Counted from the first letter of the stretch, positions 14,888 to 20,429 are shown. The stretch is 20,624 nucleotides of DNA from CAZNAQ01 sp964585585 (GCA_964585585.1 CAZPEL010000019.1:1-20624), one strand, 5' to 3'. Translations and numbers: made by a program. The notes: generated by a model from the letters alone, not told the origin.

Positions 14888-14904
14888 GGGATTTATGTTA
14901 TAAT
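14876..14904 (+). promoter_or_regulatory. Promoter of the FtsB/DivIC gene
   Basis: -35 TTGGGA (14876-14881), 17-bp spacer, extended -10 TGtTATAAT (14896-14904). Predicted 5' UTR is about 25 nt. Confidence 0.68.
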
Positions 14905-14935
14905 TGAAGCAGTTAGTTAATCGGGGTATTTATTT

Positions 14936-15421
14936 ATGAGCTCCAAAAGAAAAAAGGGAAATCCTTTGTTTCGATTTTTTTTCAATCCCAAGTTCTTGGC
15001 CTTGGTGGCCATAGTAGCTTTGGTGTGGTTGTCTTTTCCTTTGAGGGAGAAACTTCAAGGTAAAAAGGAGATAGACAAGGAGATCCAGAATTTAAAACAG
15101 GAAATATCCGAATTGGAAAACAAGAATCAAGATCTGGAAGAGCTGACTAAATACTTACAATCGGACCAATTCGTGGAAGAGCAGGCCAGGATGAATCTGG
15201 GTTTGAAGAAAAAAGGGGAAGAAGTGGTGGTGATCAAGGAAGAAGAGGGCAAAGTGGCCGGAGCTTTTGCTAAAAACGACAATATTGATTCTCATAAGGA
15301 CGCGGCAACTAAAAAACAGTCCCGCCAATTTTCCAATTGGGAAAAATGGTGGGATTATTTTTTTGGCCGGGAGAAGAGTTCTTCTTCCGAGGATTCTTTG
15401 ACAAATAATTCGGAGTCCTGA
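14936..15421 (+). CDS. FtsB/DivIC-family septum formation initiator
   Basis: 161 aa. A short basic cytosolic N-terminus (SSKRKKGNP) is followed by one span at about 21-40, a coiled coil at about 43-75 (IDKEIQNLKQEISELENK), and the family's C-terminal block FVEEQARMNLGLKKKGEEVVV. That is the bitopic architecture of FtsB/DivIC, the divisome scaffold protein that pairs with FtsL and activates septal wall synthesis. A Lys/Ser-rich tail of about 60 residues beyond the conserved part is unusual and contains an aromatic patch (NWEKWWDYFFG). It converges on tRNA-Thr with a 7-bp gap and no visible terminator. FtsB versus DivIC cannot be decided from sequence alone. Confidence 0.86.
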   Translation: MSSKRKKGNPLFRFFFNPKFLALVAIVALVWLSFPLREKLQGKKEIDKEIQNLKQEISELENKNQDLEELTKYLQSDQFVEEQARMNLGLKKKGEEVVVIKEEEGKVAGAFAKNDNIDSHKDAATKKQSRQFSNWEKWWDYFFGREKSSSSEDSLTNNSES

Positions 15422-15428
15422 TATTTAG

Positions 15429-15501
15429 AGCCGAAGACCGGACTTGAACCGGTAACCTACGGTTTACGGGACCGTTGCTCTACCAATTGAGCTACTTCGG
15501 C
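15429..15501 (-). tRNA. tRNA-Thr(CGT) with C at position 33
   Basis: On the minus strand: acceptor GCCGAAG/CTTCGGC, D-stem GCTC/GAGC, anticodon stem ACGGT/ACCGT with loop CCCGTAA, T-stem ACCGG/CCGGT, loop TTCAAGT, discriminator U (15429). The anticodon is CGT. The overall sequence resembles Bacillus-type tRNA-Thr, whose loop is CTTGTAA; here position 33 is C instead of the nearly invariant U. CCA is not encoded. Confidence 0.93.
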
Positions 15502-15508
15502 GGTTCTC

Positions 15509-15529
15509 ACATAACATGTAACACGTAAC
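15509..15529. repeat. Heptamer array (3 units) beside tRNA-Thr
   Basis: ACATAAC, ATGTAAC, ACGTAAC: three consecutive 7-bp units on the 5' side of the minus-strand tRNA-Thr, after a GGTTCTC linker similar to those near tRNA-Pro and tRNA-Gly. Read on the minus strand they give TGTTAYNT-like steps that may hold the tRNA promoter. Confidence 0.65.
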
Positions 15530-15536
15530 ATTTTTT

Positions 15537-15616
15537 GTTTCATTGCTTCATTGCTTCATTGTTTCATTGTTTTAATGTTCTCGTGTTTTAATGTTCTCGT
15601 GTTTTCATGTTCCCGG
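15537..15616. repeat. Octamer array (10 units, strict 8-bp phase)
   Basis: Ten consecutive 8-bp units, all beginning with G: GTTTCATT, GCTTCATT twice, GTTTCATT, GTTTTAAT, GTTCTCGT, GTTTTAAT, GTTCTCGT, GTTTTCAT, GTTCCCGG. On the minus strand every unit ends in AAC or AGC. The last three belong to the 114-bp duplicated block. A shorter array with the same unit types is at 15963-16002. Confidence 0.85.
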
Positions 15617-15697
15617 CGCCTTGCTACGGCTTCTTAACCCATATTCCACACTTTGAACCTCATCCCACAAGGGGATAAGGTTCAAAGTGCGGGATAC
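15584..15697. repeat. 114-bp repeat, distal copy
   Basis: Identical by eye to 15970-16083 (offset 386). It contains octamers, a CGGCGCCTTGCTACGGCTTC block, a long hairpin (arms 15638-15666 and 15672-15697, loop ACAAG) and the last 9 bases of the tRNA-Gly 3' end region (GCGGGATAC, 15689-15697). After that it diverges from the tRNA copy. Confidence 0.92.
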
Positions 15698-15728
15698 CCC
15701 GTAAAGGTCGCTAACGCTCCCCACGGGG
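15697..15728. repeat. GC hairpin CCCCGT...ACGGGG
   Basis: CCCCGT (15697-15702) pairs with ACGGGG (15723-15728) around a 20-nt loop. No T-run. It directly abuts the distal hairpin element and replaces the tRNA-Gly sequence expected there. Confidence 0.6.
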
Positions 15729-15823
15729 CAGGCGGGAATCTCACCAGTGGGTCGGCTAAGAGTTGATTGTGTTTATTCCACCTACTCTTTTTAATATTAG
15801 AGTAGAAGAATTGTTTTTTAAAA
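15698..15823. other. Intergenic spacer with a degenerate tRNA-3'-like segment
   Basis: No gene seen. On the minus strand 15733-15758 reads TAGCCGAC, five bases, then GGTGAGATTCCCG, which aligns without gaps to 15906-15931 (TAGCCGAC, five bases, GGTTCGATTCCCG), so it is probably a decayed version of the same tRNA-Gly-fragment junction. CTACTCT (15782-15788) and AGAGTAG (15799-15805) form a further 7-bp hairpin. Confidence 0.5.
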
Positions 15824-15918
15824 CGAGCCTCCTTACGGCTTCTCATCCCGTATGCTACACAATTAAATTCTACCCACAAGGGGTAAAATTTAATTGTGCG
15901 GGATACGGGAATCGAACC
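15824..15918 (-). repeat. Middle hairpin element ending in a tRNA-Gly 3' fragment
   Basis: On the minus strand a 23-bp exact copy of the tRNA-Gly 3' end (15896-15918, equal to 16073-16095) leads into a 29-bp hairpin: 5' arm 15881-15909, loop CTTGT (15876-15880), 3' arm 15847-15875, with 27 of 29 positions paired including wobbles. It is followed by the conserved GAGAAGCCGTA block. The inner arm differs from the copy at tRNA-Gly, yet pairing is kept. Confidence 0.85.
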
Positions 15919-15969
15919 GCTCTGTCGGCTATCAGTATGTAGAACCTTTTATTTATTTTCTTGTTTTAA

Positions 15970-16083
15970 TGTTTTAATGTTCTCGTGTTTTCATGTTCCC
16001 GGCGCCTTGCTACGGCTTCTTAACCCATATTCCACACTTTGAACCTCATCCCACAAGGGGATAAGGTTCAAAGTGCGGGATAC
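15970..16083. repeat. 114-bp repeat, tRNA-Gly-proximal copy
   Basis: Same sequence as 15584-15697. Here the block runs directly into the intact tRNA-Gly, whose 3' acceptor strand forms the end of the repeat. The octamers at 15963-16002 (GTTTTAAT twice, GTTCTCGT, GTTTTCAT, GTTCCCGG) open it. Confidence 0.92.
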
Positions 16084-16086
16084 GGG
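16024..16086 (-). repeat. 29-bp hairpin whose 5' arm is the tRNA-Gly 3' end
   Basis: Minus strand: 5' arm 16086-16058, loop CTTGT (16057-16053), 3' arm 16052-16024; 28 of 29 positions pair counting G-U. The first 12 bases of the 5' arm are exactly the tRNA-Gly T-stem 3' strand (CCCGT) and acceptor 3' strand (ATCCCGC). In the transcript this hairpin and the tRNA cloverleaf exclude each other. No T-run directly follows. Confidence 0.88.
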
Positions 16087-16145
16087 AATCGAACCCGTAT
16101 ACCCTGCTTGGGAAGCAGGTGTAATAACCATTATACCAATCCCGC
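16074..16145 (-). tRNA. tRNA-Gly(CCC)
   Basis: Minus strand: acceptor GCGGGAT/ATCCCGC (16145-16139, 16081-16075), D-arm GTATAATGGTTATTAC, anticodon stem CCTGC/GCAGG with loop TTCCCAA (anticodon CCC), T-stem ACGGG/CCCGT with loop TTCGATT. The discriminator is A (16074), whereas most bacterial tRNA-Gly carry U73. CCA is not encoded. The 3' trailer goes straight into the hairpin repeat at 16024-16086. Confidence 0.95.
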
Positions 16146-16153
16146 ATTCTCAT

Positions 16154-16188
16154 TTAAGATTTTAGGACTTCAGATTTAAGATTGATTT
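16154..16188. repeat. Imperfect heptamer array beside tRNA-Gly
   Basis: Units TTAAGAT, TTTAGGA, CTTCAGA, TTTAAGA, TTGATTT in 7-bp phase, on the 5' side of the minus-strand tRNA-Gly. The preceding CATTCTCATTTAAGATTT matches the start of the array after tRNA-Pro. Confidence 0.6.
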
Positions 16189-16206
16189 TTTCTTTTTTGA
16201 TCGTTC

Positions 16207-16215
16207 TGTTATAAT
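16207..16215 (+). promoter_or_regulatory. Distal extended -10 promoter for the RlpA/carboxypeptidase gene
   Basis: TGtTATAAT (16207-16215) is a consensus extended -10 reading rightward. It would give a 5' UTR of about 170 nt. No clear -35. Confidence 0.5.
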
Positions 16216-16392
16216 TACAATATATTCGTTTTATAGAATTCGCATAGGCAACCAATTTAATTCGCAGTATTTCTTCTTATTCTCATCGTTCGGGAATAAC
16301 GGGGTTTAGAGGATAGATATATCCCAATTAGAGGCATTCGCATCGAATTCGCGGATTCGCATTATATTCATAATTTAACTTAATATGGAAAT
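16216..16392 (+). other. AT-rich leader with ATTCGC motifs and a second -10
   Basis: No gene seen. ATTCGC occurs five times (16238, 16260, 16336, 16347, 16355). A TAATAT (16381-16386) sits exactly 7 bp before the ATG at 16393 and could give a leaderless transcript, but it lacks a -35. No riboswitch that I recognise. Confidence 0.4.
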
Positions 16393-18078
16393 ATGTTCAA
16401 GAATTGTTTAAGAAGTGTTGGAATTTGGGGGGGATTTTTTATTTTAGTCCTTTTATTGACCCCGATCAATGGGGCGGGGGCGGTGAAAATGGGAGCCACT
16501 CCTCCGGATAGTGATAAAGACGAAGTCCAAGAGATTGCCACCGATACCGTCGAGGTAAAAAAGGAGAATATTTTCTTGGATAAAAATACCATCGCCAAGG
16601 GTTACACGGTTAGCAGTTTTGATAATTCCTTAAAATTGTCTTTGGTGCCCGGTATATTGAGTCAGGATACTCGAGTGAATTCCGAGATCGTTCCGGCCGA
16701 ACATATGTCTTTGCCGTGGAAATTAAAAAGGATCAGTCCGATCTATCAGTTCGAGTTTTTCAACAAAAAGGCCTACGACGACCATAAGCCCTTCTATATT
16801 CAAGTTGATTATTCCGAAGAGTCGCCTGATTACAAGAGAGTGTTTTTTTACGACAAGAACCATAACAAATGGAGGCCTTTGCCCACTACCGATCACCCGG
16901 AGGATAATTTTGTCCGTTCTTTGATCCACTTGCCTTACGCCCGAATCGCTGTCTTCGCCAATTCGGGAGTTATGACCAGCGGTAAAGCCAGCTGGTATGC
17001 CTATAAAGGGGGCAATTTTACTGCCTCTCCGGATTTCCCCAAGGGGAGTAAACTAAGGGTTTTTAATTTAGAAAATGGAAAATTTGTGGATGTGGAGGTG
17101 AATGATTATGGCCCGGAGCGGGATCTTCATCCGGATCGGGCGGTGGACCTGGATAAGCAAGCTTTTGCCAAGATAGCCGGCTTGGGAGAGGGGATAATAG
17201 ATGTTAAGGTCAAGCCCCTGCATATAGCGGAACCGGATGAAACCTACACTATTTCCGGTATTAGTGAAAAAAGTGGTAATATAGATCCGGTTTTAAAAGC
17301 GGGAGCCGGCATTATTAAGAACCGGGACGGAGAGGTTCTTTGGAGCAAGAATGAGGATCAGGTCCTGCCTTTGGCCAGCTTGACCAAATTAGTGGCCATA
17401 AAGACTTTTTTGGACCAGGACATCCCCCTGGAAAAAGAAGTTGTTTATTTGAACCAGGATGCGGAATACAATTACGAATATTGCCACCCTTGGGAATCCT
17501 CTCATGTGGATTTAAAGGAAGGGGATGTCGTAACCGTGAAGGATCTTATCTTTGCTTCCTTGGTGGGCTCGGCCAATAATTCCATCGAAACCCTGGTCCG
17601 AGCCAGCGGCTTAGAGCGCTCCGAGTTTATGGCCCGGATGAACGATTATGTTTCTTCCCTGGGAGCAGAAAAAACTCATTTCCGGGAACCGACCGGACTT
17701 TGTTCCGAGAATGTGAGTACCGCGGAAGAATATGCTATAATAATAGAAGATGTATTACAAGAGTCTATTATTAGGCAGGCCAGCACGGAAAAGGAATACA
17801 AGCTTACCACCGTTAACACCGATAGGAGTTTAGTTCTTCGAAACACTAACAGCTTATTGCGCCACACCGACCTGGATCCGGCCGATTTCCGGATTACCGG
17901 TTCCAAAACCGGTTATATTGAACAGGCCGGTTATTGTTTGGCCGTGGATATCAATAATTTAAAAGGAGATGATTTTACGATTCTGGTTATGAAAGCCCCA
18001 ACCCGGAAGGCCAGCTTCCTTCAAGTAGAGGAGTTGATAAGGTACGGATTAAAAAAATTTAATAACCTTAATATGTGA
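16393..18078 (+). CDS. Secreted RlpA-like DPBB / D-alanyl-D-alanine carboxypeptidase fusion
   Basis: 561 aa. Signal peptide about 1-30. Residues about 55-190 are a beta-rich region I do not recognise. Residues about 197-275 resemble a RlpA double-psi beta-barrel: GKASWYAYKGG, FPKGSKLRVFNLENGK, VEVNDYGP with Asp238, and DRAVDLDKQAF. RlpA proteins are septal peptidoglycan glycosidases, but the stretch that carries their His is shortened here, so activity is uncertain. Residues about 300-555 are a serine D,D-peptidase (S11/penicillin-binding) domain: SxxK = S329-LT-K332, SxN = S393-A-N395, KTG = 505-507. That enzyme trims stem peptides. It lies directly upstream of ftsEX, regulators of septal wall hydrolysis. 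Confidence 0.87.
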   Translation: MFKNCLRSVGIWGGFFILVLLLTPINGAGAVKMGATPPDSDKDEVQEIATDTVEVKKENIFLDKNTIAKGYTVSSFDNSLKLSLVPGILSQDTRVNSEIVPAEHMSLPWKLKRISPIYQFEFFNKKAYDDHKPFYIQVDYSEESPDYKRVFFYDKNHNKWRPLPTTDHPEDNFVRSLIHLPYARIAVFANSGVMTSGKASWYAYKGGNFTASPDFPKGSKLRVFNLENGKFVDVEVNDYGPERDLHPDRAVDLDKQAFAKIAGLGEGIIDVKVKPLHIAEPDETYTISGISEKSGNIDPVLKAGAGIIKNRDGEVLWSKNEDQVLPLASLTKLVAIKTFLDQDIPLEKEVVYLNQDAEYNYEYCHPWESSHVDLKEGDVVTVKDLIFASLVGSANNSIETLVRASGLERSEFMARMNDYVSSLGAEKTHFREPTGLCSENVSTAEEYAIIIEDVLQESIIRQASTEKEYKLTTVNTDRSLVLRNTNSLLRHTDLDPADFRITGSKTGYIEQAGYCLAVDINNLKGDDFTILVMKAPTRKASFLQVEELIRYGLKKFNNLNM

Positions 18079-18083
18079 TCTGA

Positions 18084-18183
18084 CCCCGCCTTTCGCGAAA
18101 GGCGGGGCACGAAGTGAATAACCATAAATAATCAATTCGGATGTCCCCCATTCGTAGCGGGGGTTCACGAAGTGAATAACCAT
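18084..18183. repeat. Twin GC-palindrome plus CACGAAGTGAATAACCAT repeats before ftsE
   Basis: A perfect 24-bp palindrome (18084-18107: CCCCGCCTTTCG and its complement) is followed by CACGAAGTGAATAACCAT (18108-18125). A second hairpin, CCCCC (18145-18149) with GGGGG (18159-18163), is followed by the same 18-mer (18166-18183). The 18-mer contains the small inverted repeat CAC-GAA-GTG. The second copy supplies the A and T of the ftsE start codon at 18182. The palindrome may also end the upstream transcript, though no T-run follows. Confidence 0.8.
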
Positions 18184-18862
18184 GATAAAACTCTTTAATG
18201 TTCACAAGAACTATTCTTCTGATAATCCGGTCTTAAGGGATTTTAATTTGCATATAAAACCGGGTGAGTTCGTTTCCATAGTGGGTAAGTCCGGAGCCGG
18301 AAAAACCACCTTGATAAAAATATTGACCGGCCAGGAAAAGGTGGATGATGGCCAATTGGTCATAGGAGATTGGGATATAACCAATATCAAAAGAAGAGAG
18401 GTCCCGTATTTGCGTCGACAGATAGGGGTTATTTTTCAGGATTTTAAGCTTTTGCCCAAAAAGAACTTGGCGGAAAATGTGGCCTTTGCCCTGCAGGTTT
18501 GCGGCAAGCCGCCGAGTAAGATCAAGTCCATAGTTCCCAAGGTCATGAAAATAGTGGGATTGGAGGACAAACAACACCGTTATCCCCACGAGGTTTCCGG
18601 AGGAGAGAAACAACGGGCCGCGATCGCTCGGGCCCTGGTGCACAGACCCAAGATCCTGTTGGCGGATGAGCCGACCGGGGATGTGGACTCCATTAACGCC
18701 GATGAGGTGATCGACCTGCTTTTAAAGATAAACAAATTCGGAACCACTGTGGTCCTGGTCAGTCATAATCGAGAAATAATCAACAAACTAAGAAAAAGAG
18801 TGGTGACCATAGAGAACGGAGAAATAATCAGCGACCAGGAAAAGGGTAAGTATATTTTATAA
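18182..18862 (+). CDS. ftsE: Cell division ATP-binding protein FtsE
   Basis: 226-aa ABC ATPase that with FtsX forms the membrane complex controlling septal peptidoglycan hydrolases. Walker A GKSGAGKTT (35-43), Q-loop at Gln86 (GVIFQDFKLL), ABC signature VSGGEKQR (138-145), Walker B ILLADE (158-163) and switch VSHN are present. The D-loop reads ADEPTGDVD instead of the more usual GNLD. The start codon sits at the end of a repeated 18-mer with no Shine-Dalgarno or clear promoter, so transcription from upstream is likely. It is followed after 15 bp by ftsX. Confidence 0.95.
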   Translation: MIKLFNVHKNYSSDNPVLRDFNLHIKPGEFVSIVGKSGAGKTTLIKILTGQEKVDDGQLVIGDWDITNIKRREVPYLRRQIGVIFQDFKLLPKKNLAENVAFALQVCGKPPSKIKSIVPKVMKIVGLEDKQHRYPHEVSGGEKQRAAIARALVHRPKILLADEPTGDVDSINADEVIDLLLKINKFGTTVVLVSHNREIINKLRKRVVTIENGEIISDQEKGKYIL

Positions 18863-18877
18863 ATAAAAAATTCCCTT

Positions 18878-19792
18878 ATGTTTTTCGTTTCCCTTTTTAG
18901 GATAATAAAATTCAGTCTCCAGGACATTTCCCGGAATATGTGGCTGTCAGTGGTTACAGTGGTGATTTTGGTTTTGGCTCTTTTTTCCATAAATATGTTG
19001 GTGGTGGTCAAGGTGGTCAGCGATACCGCTATTAGCGCGGTTAAGGAAAAGGTGGATGTAAATCTTTATGTGAAACCCGACGCTCCGGAAAACGAGATTA
19101 TGAATTTGAAATCCAAGTTACAGAATTTAAGCCAGGTTAAAAGCGTAGAATATGTTTCCAAGCGGAAAGCTTTGGAATCCTTTAGGGATCAAAATACGAA
19201 CAATCCCGAGGTAATGCAGGCCCTCCAGCTCTTGGAGAACAATCCGCTTACCCCGAATTTGGTCATTAAGCCCCAGAATCCGGACAATATAGATACCTTG
19301 ATCGGGGAACTGAACAAGATAGAGAATCCCATCATAGAATCCAAGAATTTTTTGAATCATAAAAAGATATTACAAAGGATCAAGTCCATAACCGACAAAG
19401 TGAACGCGGCCGGCCTGGTAGTCAGCTTGATCTTTGTTTTGATAACCTTGTTGGTCATATATAACGCCGTTCGAGTGGCTATTTATACCCACCACCAAGA
19501 AATAACCATTATGAGGTTGGTGGGCGCCTCCAGTTGGTTCATTTATTTTCCCTTTTTACTTTCCAGTATCATCTATACTTTGTTCGGGGTGATCTTGATA
19601 ATAGGGCTGTTTTATCCCTTTTTGTCTTTGCTTCAGCCCTATCTGGAGGCCTTTTTTGTGGGCTATGACTTCAATATCATCACTTATTTCAACGCCAATT
19701 TTGTTCAGATATTCGGCATCCAATTCCTGGGCATAGCCGCGGTTAATATTTTGGCCAGCTTAATAGCTATCCGCAAATATGCCCGGGCCTAA
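18878..19792 (+). CDS. ftsX: Cell division protein FtsX
   Basis: 304 aa, four predicted spans: about 20-45, then about 175-200, 225-250 and 275-300, with a large extracellular loop of about 130 residues between the first two. The loop has FtsX-like segments (VDVNLYVKPDA, NPLTPNLVIKPQNPDN). HHQEITIMRLVGAS after span 2 is the classic FtsX cytosolic coupling motif. It transmits FtsE ATPase cycles to wall hydrolases outside. Its 3' end overlaps the next gene by 14 bp. Confidence 0.94.
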   Translation: MFFVSLFRIIKFSLQDISRNMWLSVVTVVILVLALFSINMLVVVKVVSDTAISAVKEKVDVNLYVKPDAPENEIMNLKSKLQNLSQVKSVEYVSKRKALESFRDQNTNNPEVMQALQLLENNPLTPNLVIKPQNPDNIDTLIGELNKIENPIIESKNFLNHKKILQRIKSITDKVNAAGLVVSLIFVLITLLVIYNAVRVAIYTHHQEITIMRLVGASSWFIYFPFLLSSIIYTLFGVILIIGLFYPFLSLLQPYLEAFFVGYDFNIITYFNANFVQIFGIQFLGIAAVNILASLIAIRKYARA

Positions 19793-20306
19793 GGTTTTGA
19801 CACCCGATTTTTTTCAAAGGCAAACTTTGGAAGTGACCCGGGAAGTAGTGGGCAAGTTCTTGGTCAAGCGAGAAGGGGGCCGGGAACTTGCTTATATGAT
19901 AACCGAAGTCGAGGCCTATGACGGCCCGGAGGACAAGGCCTCCCACGCCAGTCGGGGACGAACCCCCCGAACAGAGGTTATGTTTTGGTCAGGTGGATTT
20001 TTTTATATTTATTTGATCTATGGAATGCATCATATGTTGAATATAGTCACCGGCAAAGAAGGATATCCGGCCGCTATTTTGATCCGGGGAGTGCGGGAAG
20101 TAAACGGTCCGGGGAGATTGACCCGAGACCTGGGTATAGACAAGAGTTTCAATCGATTCCGGGTTGTTCCGGATACCGGTCTTTGGGTGGAGGACAGGGG
20201 AGTGAAATCGAGTTACAAAAAGATAAGAACCTGCCCGCGCGTGGGCGTGGACTACGCCGGGGAAGAATGGAAAAACAAACCCTTTAGATACATATTGGAT
20301 GTTTGA
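19779..20306 (+). CDS. mpg: 3-methyladenine DNA glycosylase (AAG/MPG family)
   Basis: Base-excision enzyme that removes alkylated purines. TEVEAYDGPEDKASHASRG aligns with the human AAG active site: Glu45 corresponds to catalytic Glu125, Tyr47 to Tyr127 and His56 to His136. FFYIYLIYGMHHMLNIV carries the tyrosines of the intercalating loop region, and NGPGRLTRDLGID is the conserved C-terminal block. At 175 aa it is a compact family member. Its ATG lies inside the ftsX 3' end, so it is translationally coupled to ftsX; no functional link to division is implied. The stop codon overlaps a strong promoter. Confidence 0.94.
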   Translation: MPGPKVLTPDFFQRQTLEVTREVVGKFLVKREGGRELAYMITEVEAYDGPEDKASHASRGRTPRTEVMFWSGGFFYIYLIYGMHHMLNIVTGKEGYPAAILIRGVREVNGPGRLTRDLGIDKSFNRFRVVPDTGLWVEDRGVKSSYKKIRTCPRVGVDYAGEEWKNKPFRYILDV

Positions 20307-20331
20307 CAATGGCGAAATAATATATTAATAT
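20303..20331 (+). promoter_or_regulatory. Near-consensus promoter at the mpg stop
   Basis: -35 TTGACA (20303-20308, full consensus), 17-bp spacer, -10 TAATAT (20326-20331). Predicted start near 20338. The only downstream gene in the window is tRNA-Gln, and a terminator intervenes. Confidence 0.65.
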
Positions 20332-20354
20332 AAAAATCGATTTTAACTTCATTT

Positions 20355-20374
20355 CACCGCCATCGGTGTTTTTT
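20355..20374 (+). terminator. Intrinsic terminator downstream of mpg
   Basis: CACCG (20355-20359), loop CCAT, CGGTG (20364-20368), then six T. It ends the ftsE-ftsX-mpg operon and would also stop RNA from the promoter at 20303-20331 after about 37 nt. Confidence 0.75.
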
Positions 20375-20379
20375 AATTA

Positions 20380-20421
20380 GAAGTTGGAAGTTAGAATTTA
20401 GAAGTTAGAATTTTGAATTCG
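20380..20421. repeat. Heptamer array (6 units)
   Basis: GAAGTTG, GAAGTTA, GAATTTA, GAAGTTA, GAATTTT, GAATTCG: six consecutive 7-bp units, all starting GAA. It precedes the GC palindrome and the tRNA-Gln fragment. Confidence 0.85.
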
Positions 20422-20429
20422 AAAATCGC

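Noticed and set aside
15682..15879. A 65-codon minus-strand reading frame in the repeat region
   Set aside because: It runs across palindromes and a tRNA-like remnant, has no family resemblance and no start signals.
15896..15918. Second tRNA-Gly gene
   Set aside because: Only the 3' third matches; the T-stem 5' strand no longer pairs and no anticodon arm is present.
15584..16083. Repeats considered as a CRISPR array
   Set aside because: Only a few copies, unequal spacing, no uniform spacers and no cas genes; the repeats contain tRNA pieces and 8-bp arrays.
18084..18107. Palindrome as a standard intrinsic terminator of the carboxypeptidase gene
   Set aside because: The stem is strong but there is no T-run, and the unit is followed by a repeated 18-mer; termination is possible but not shown.
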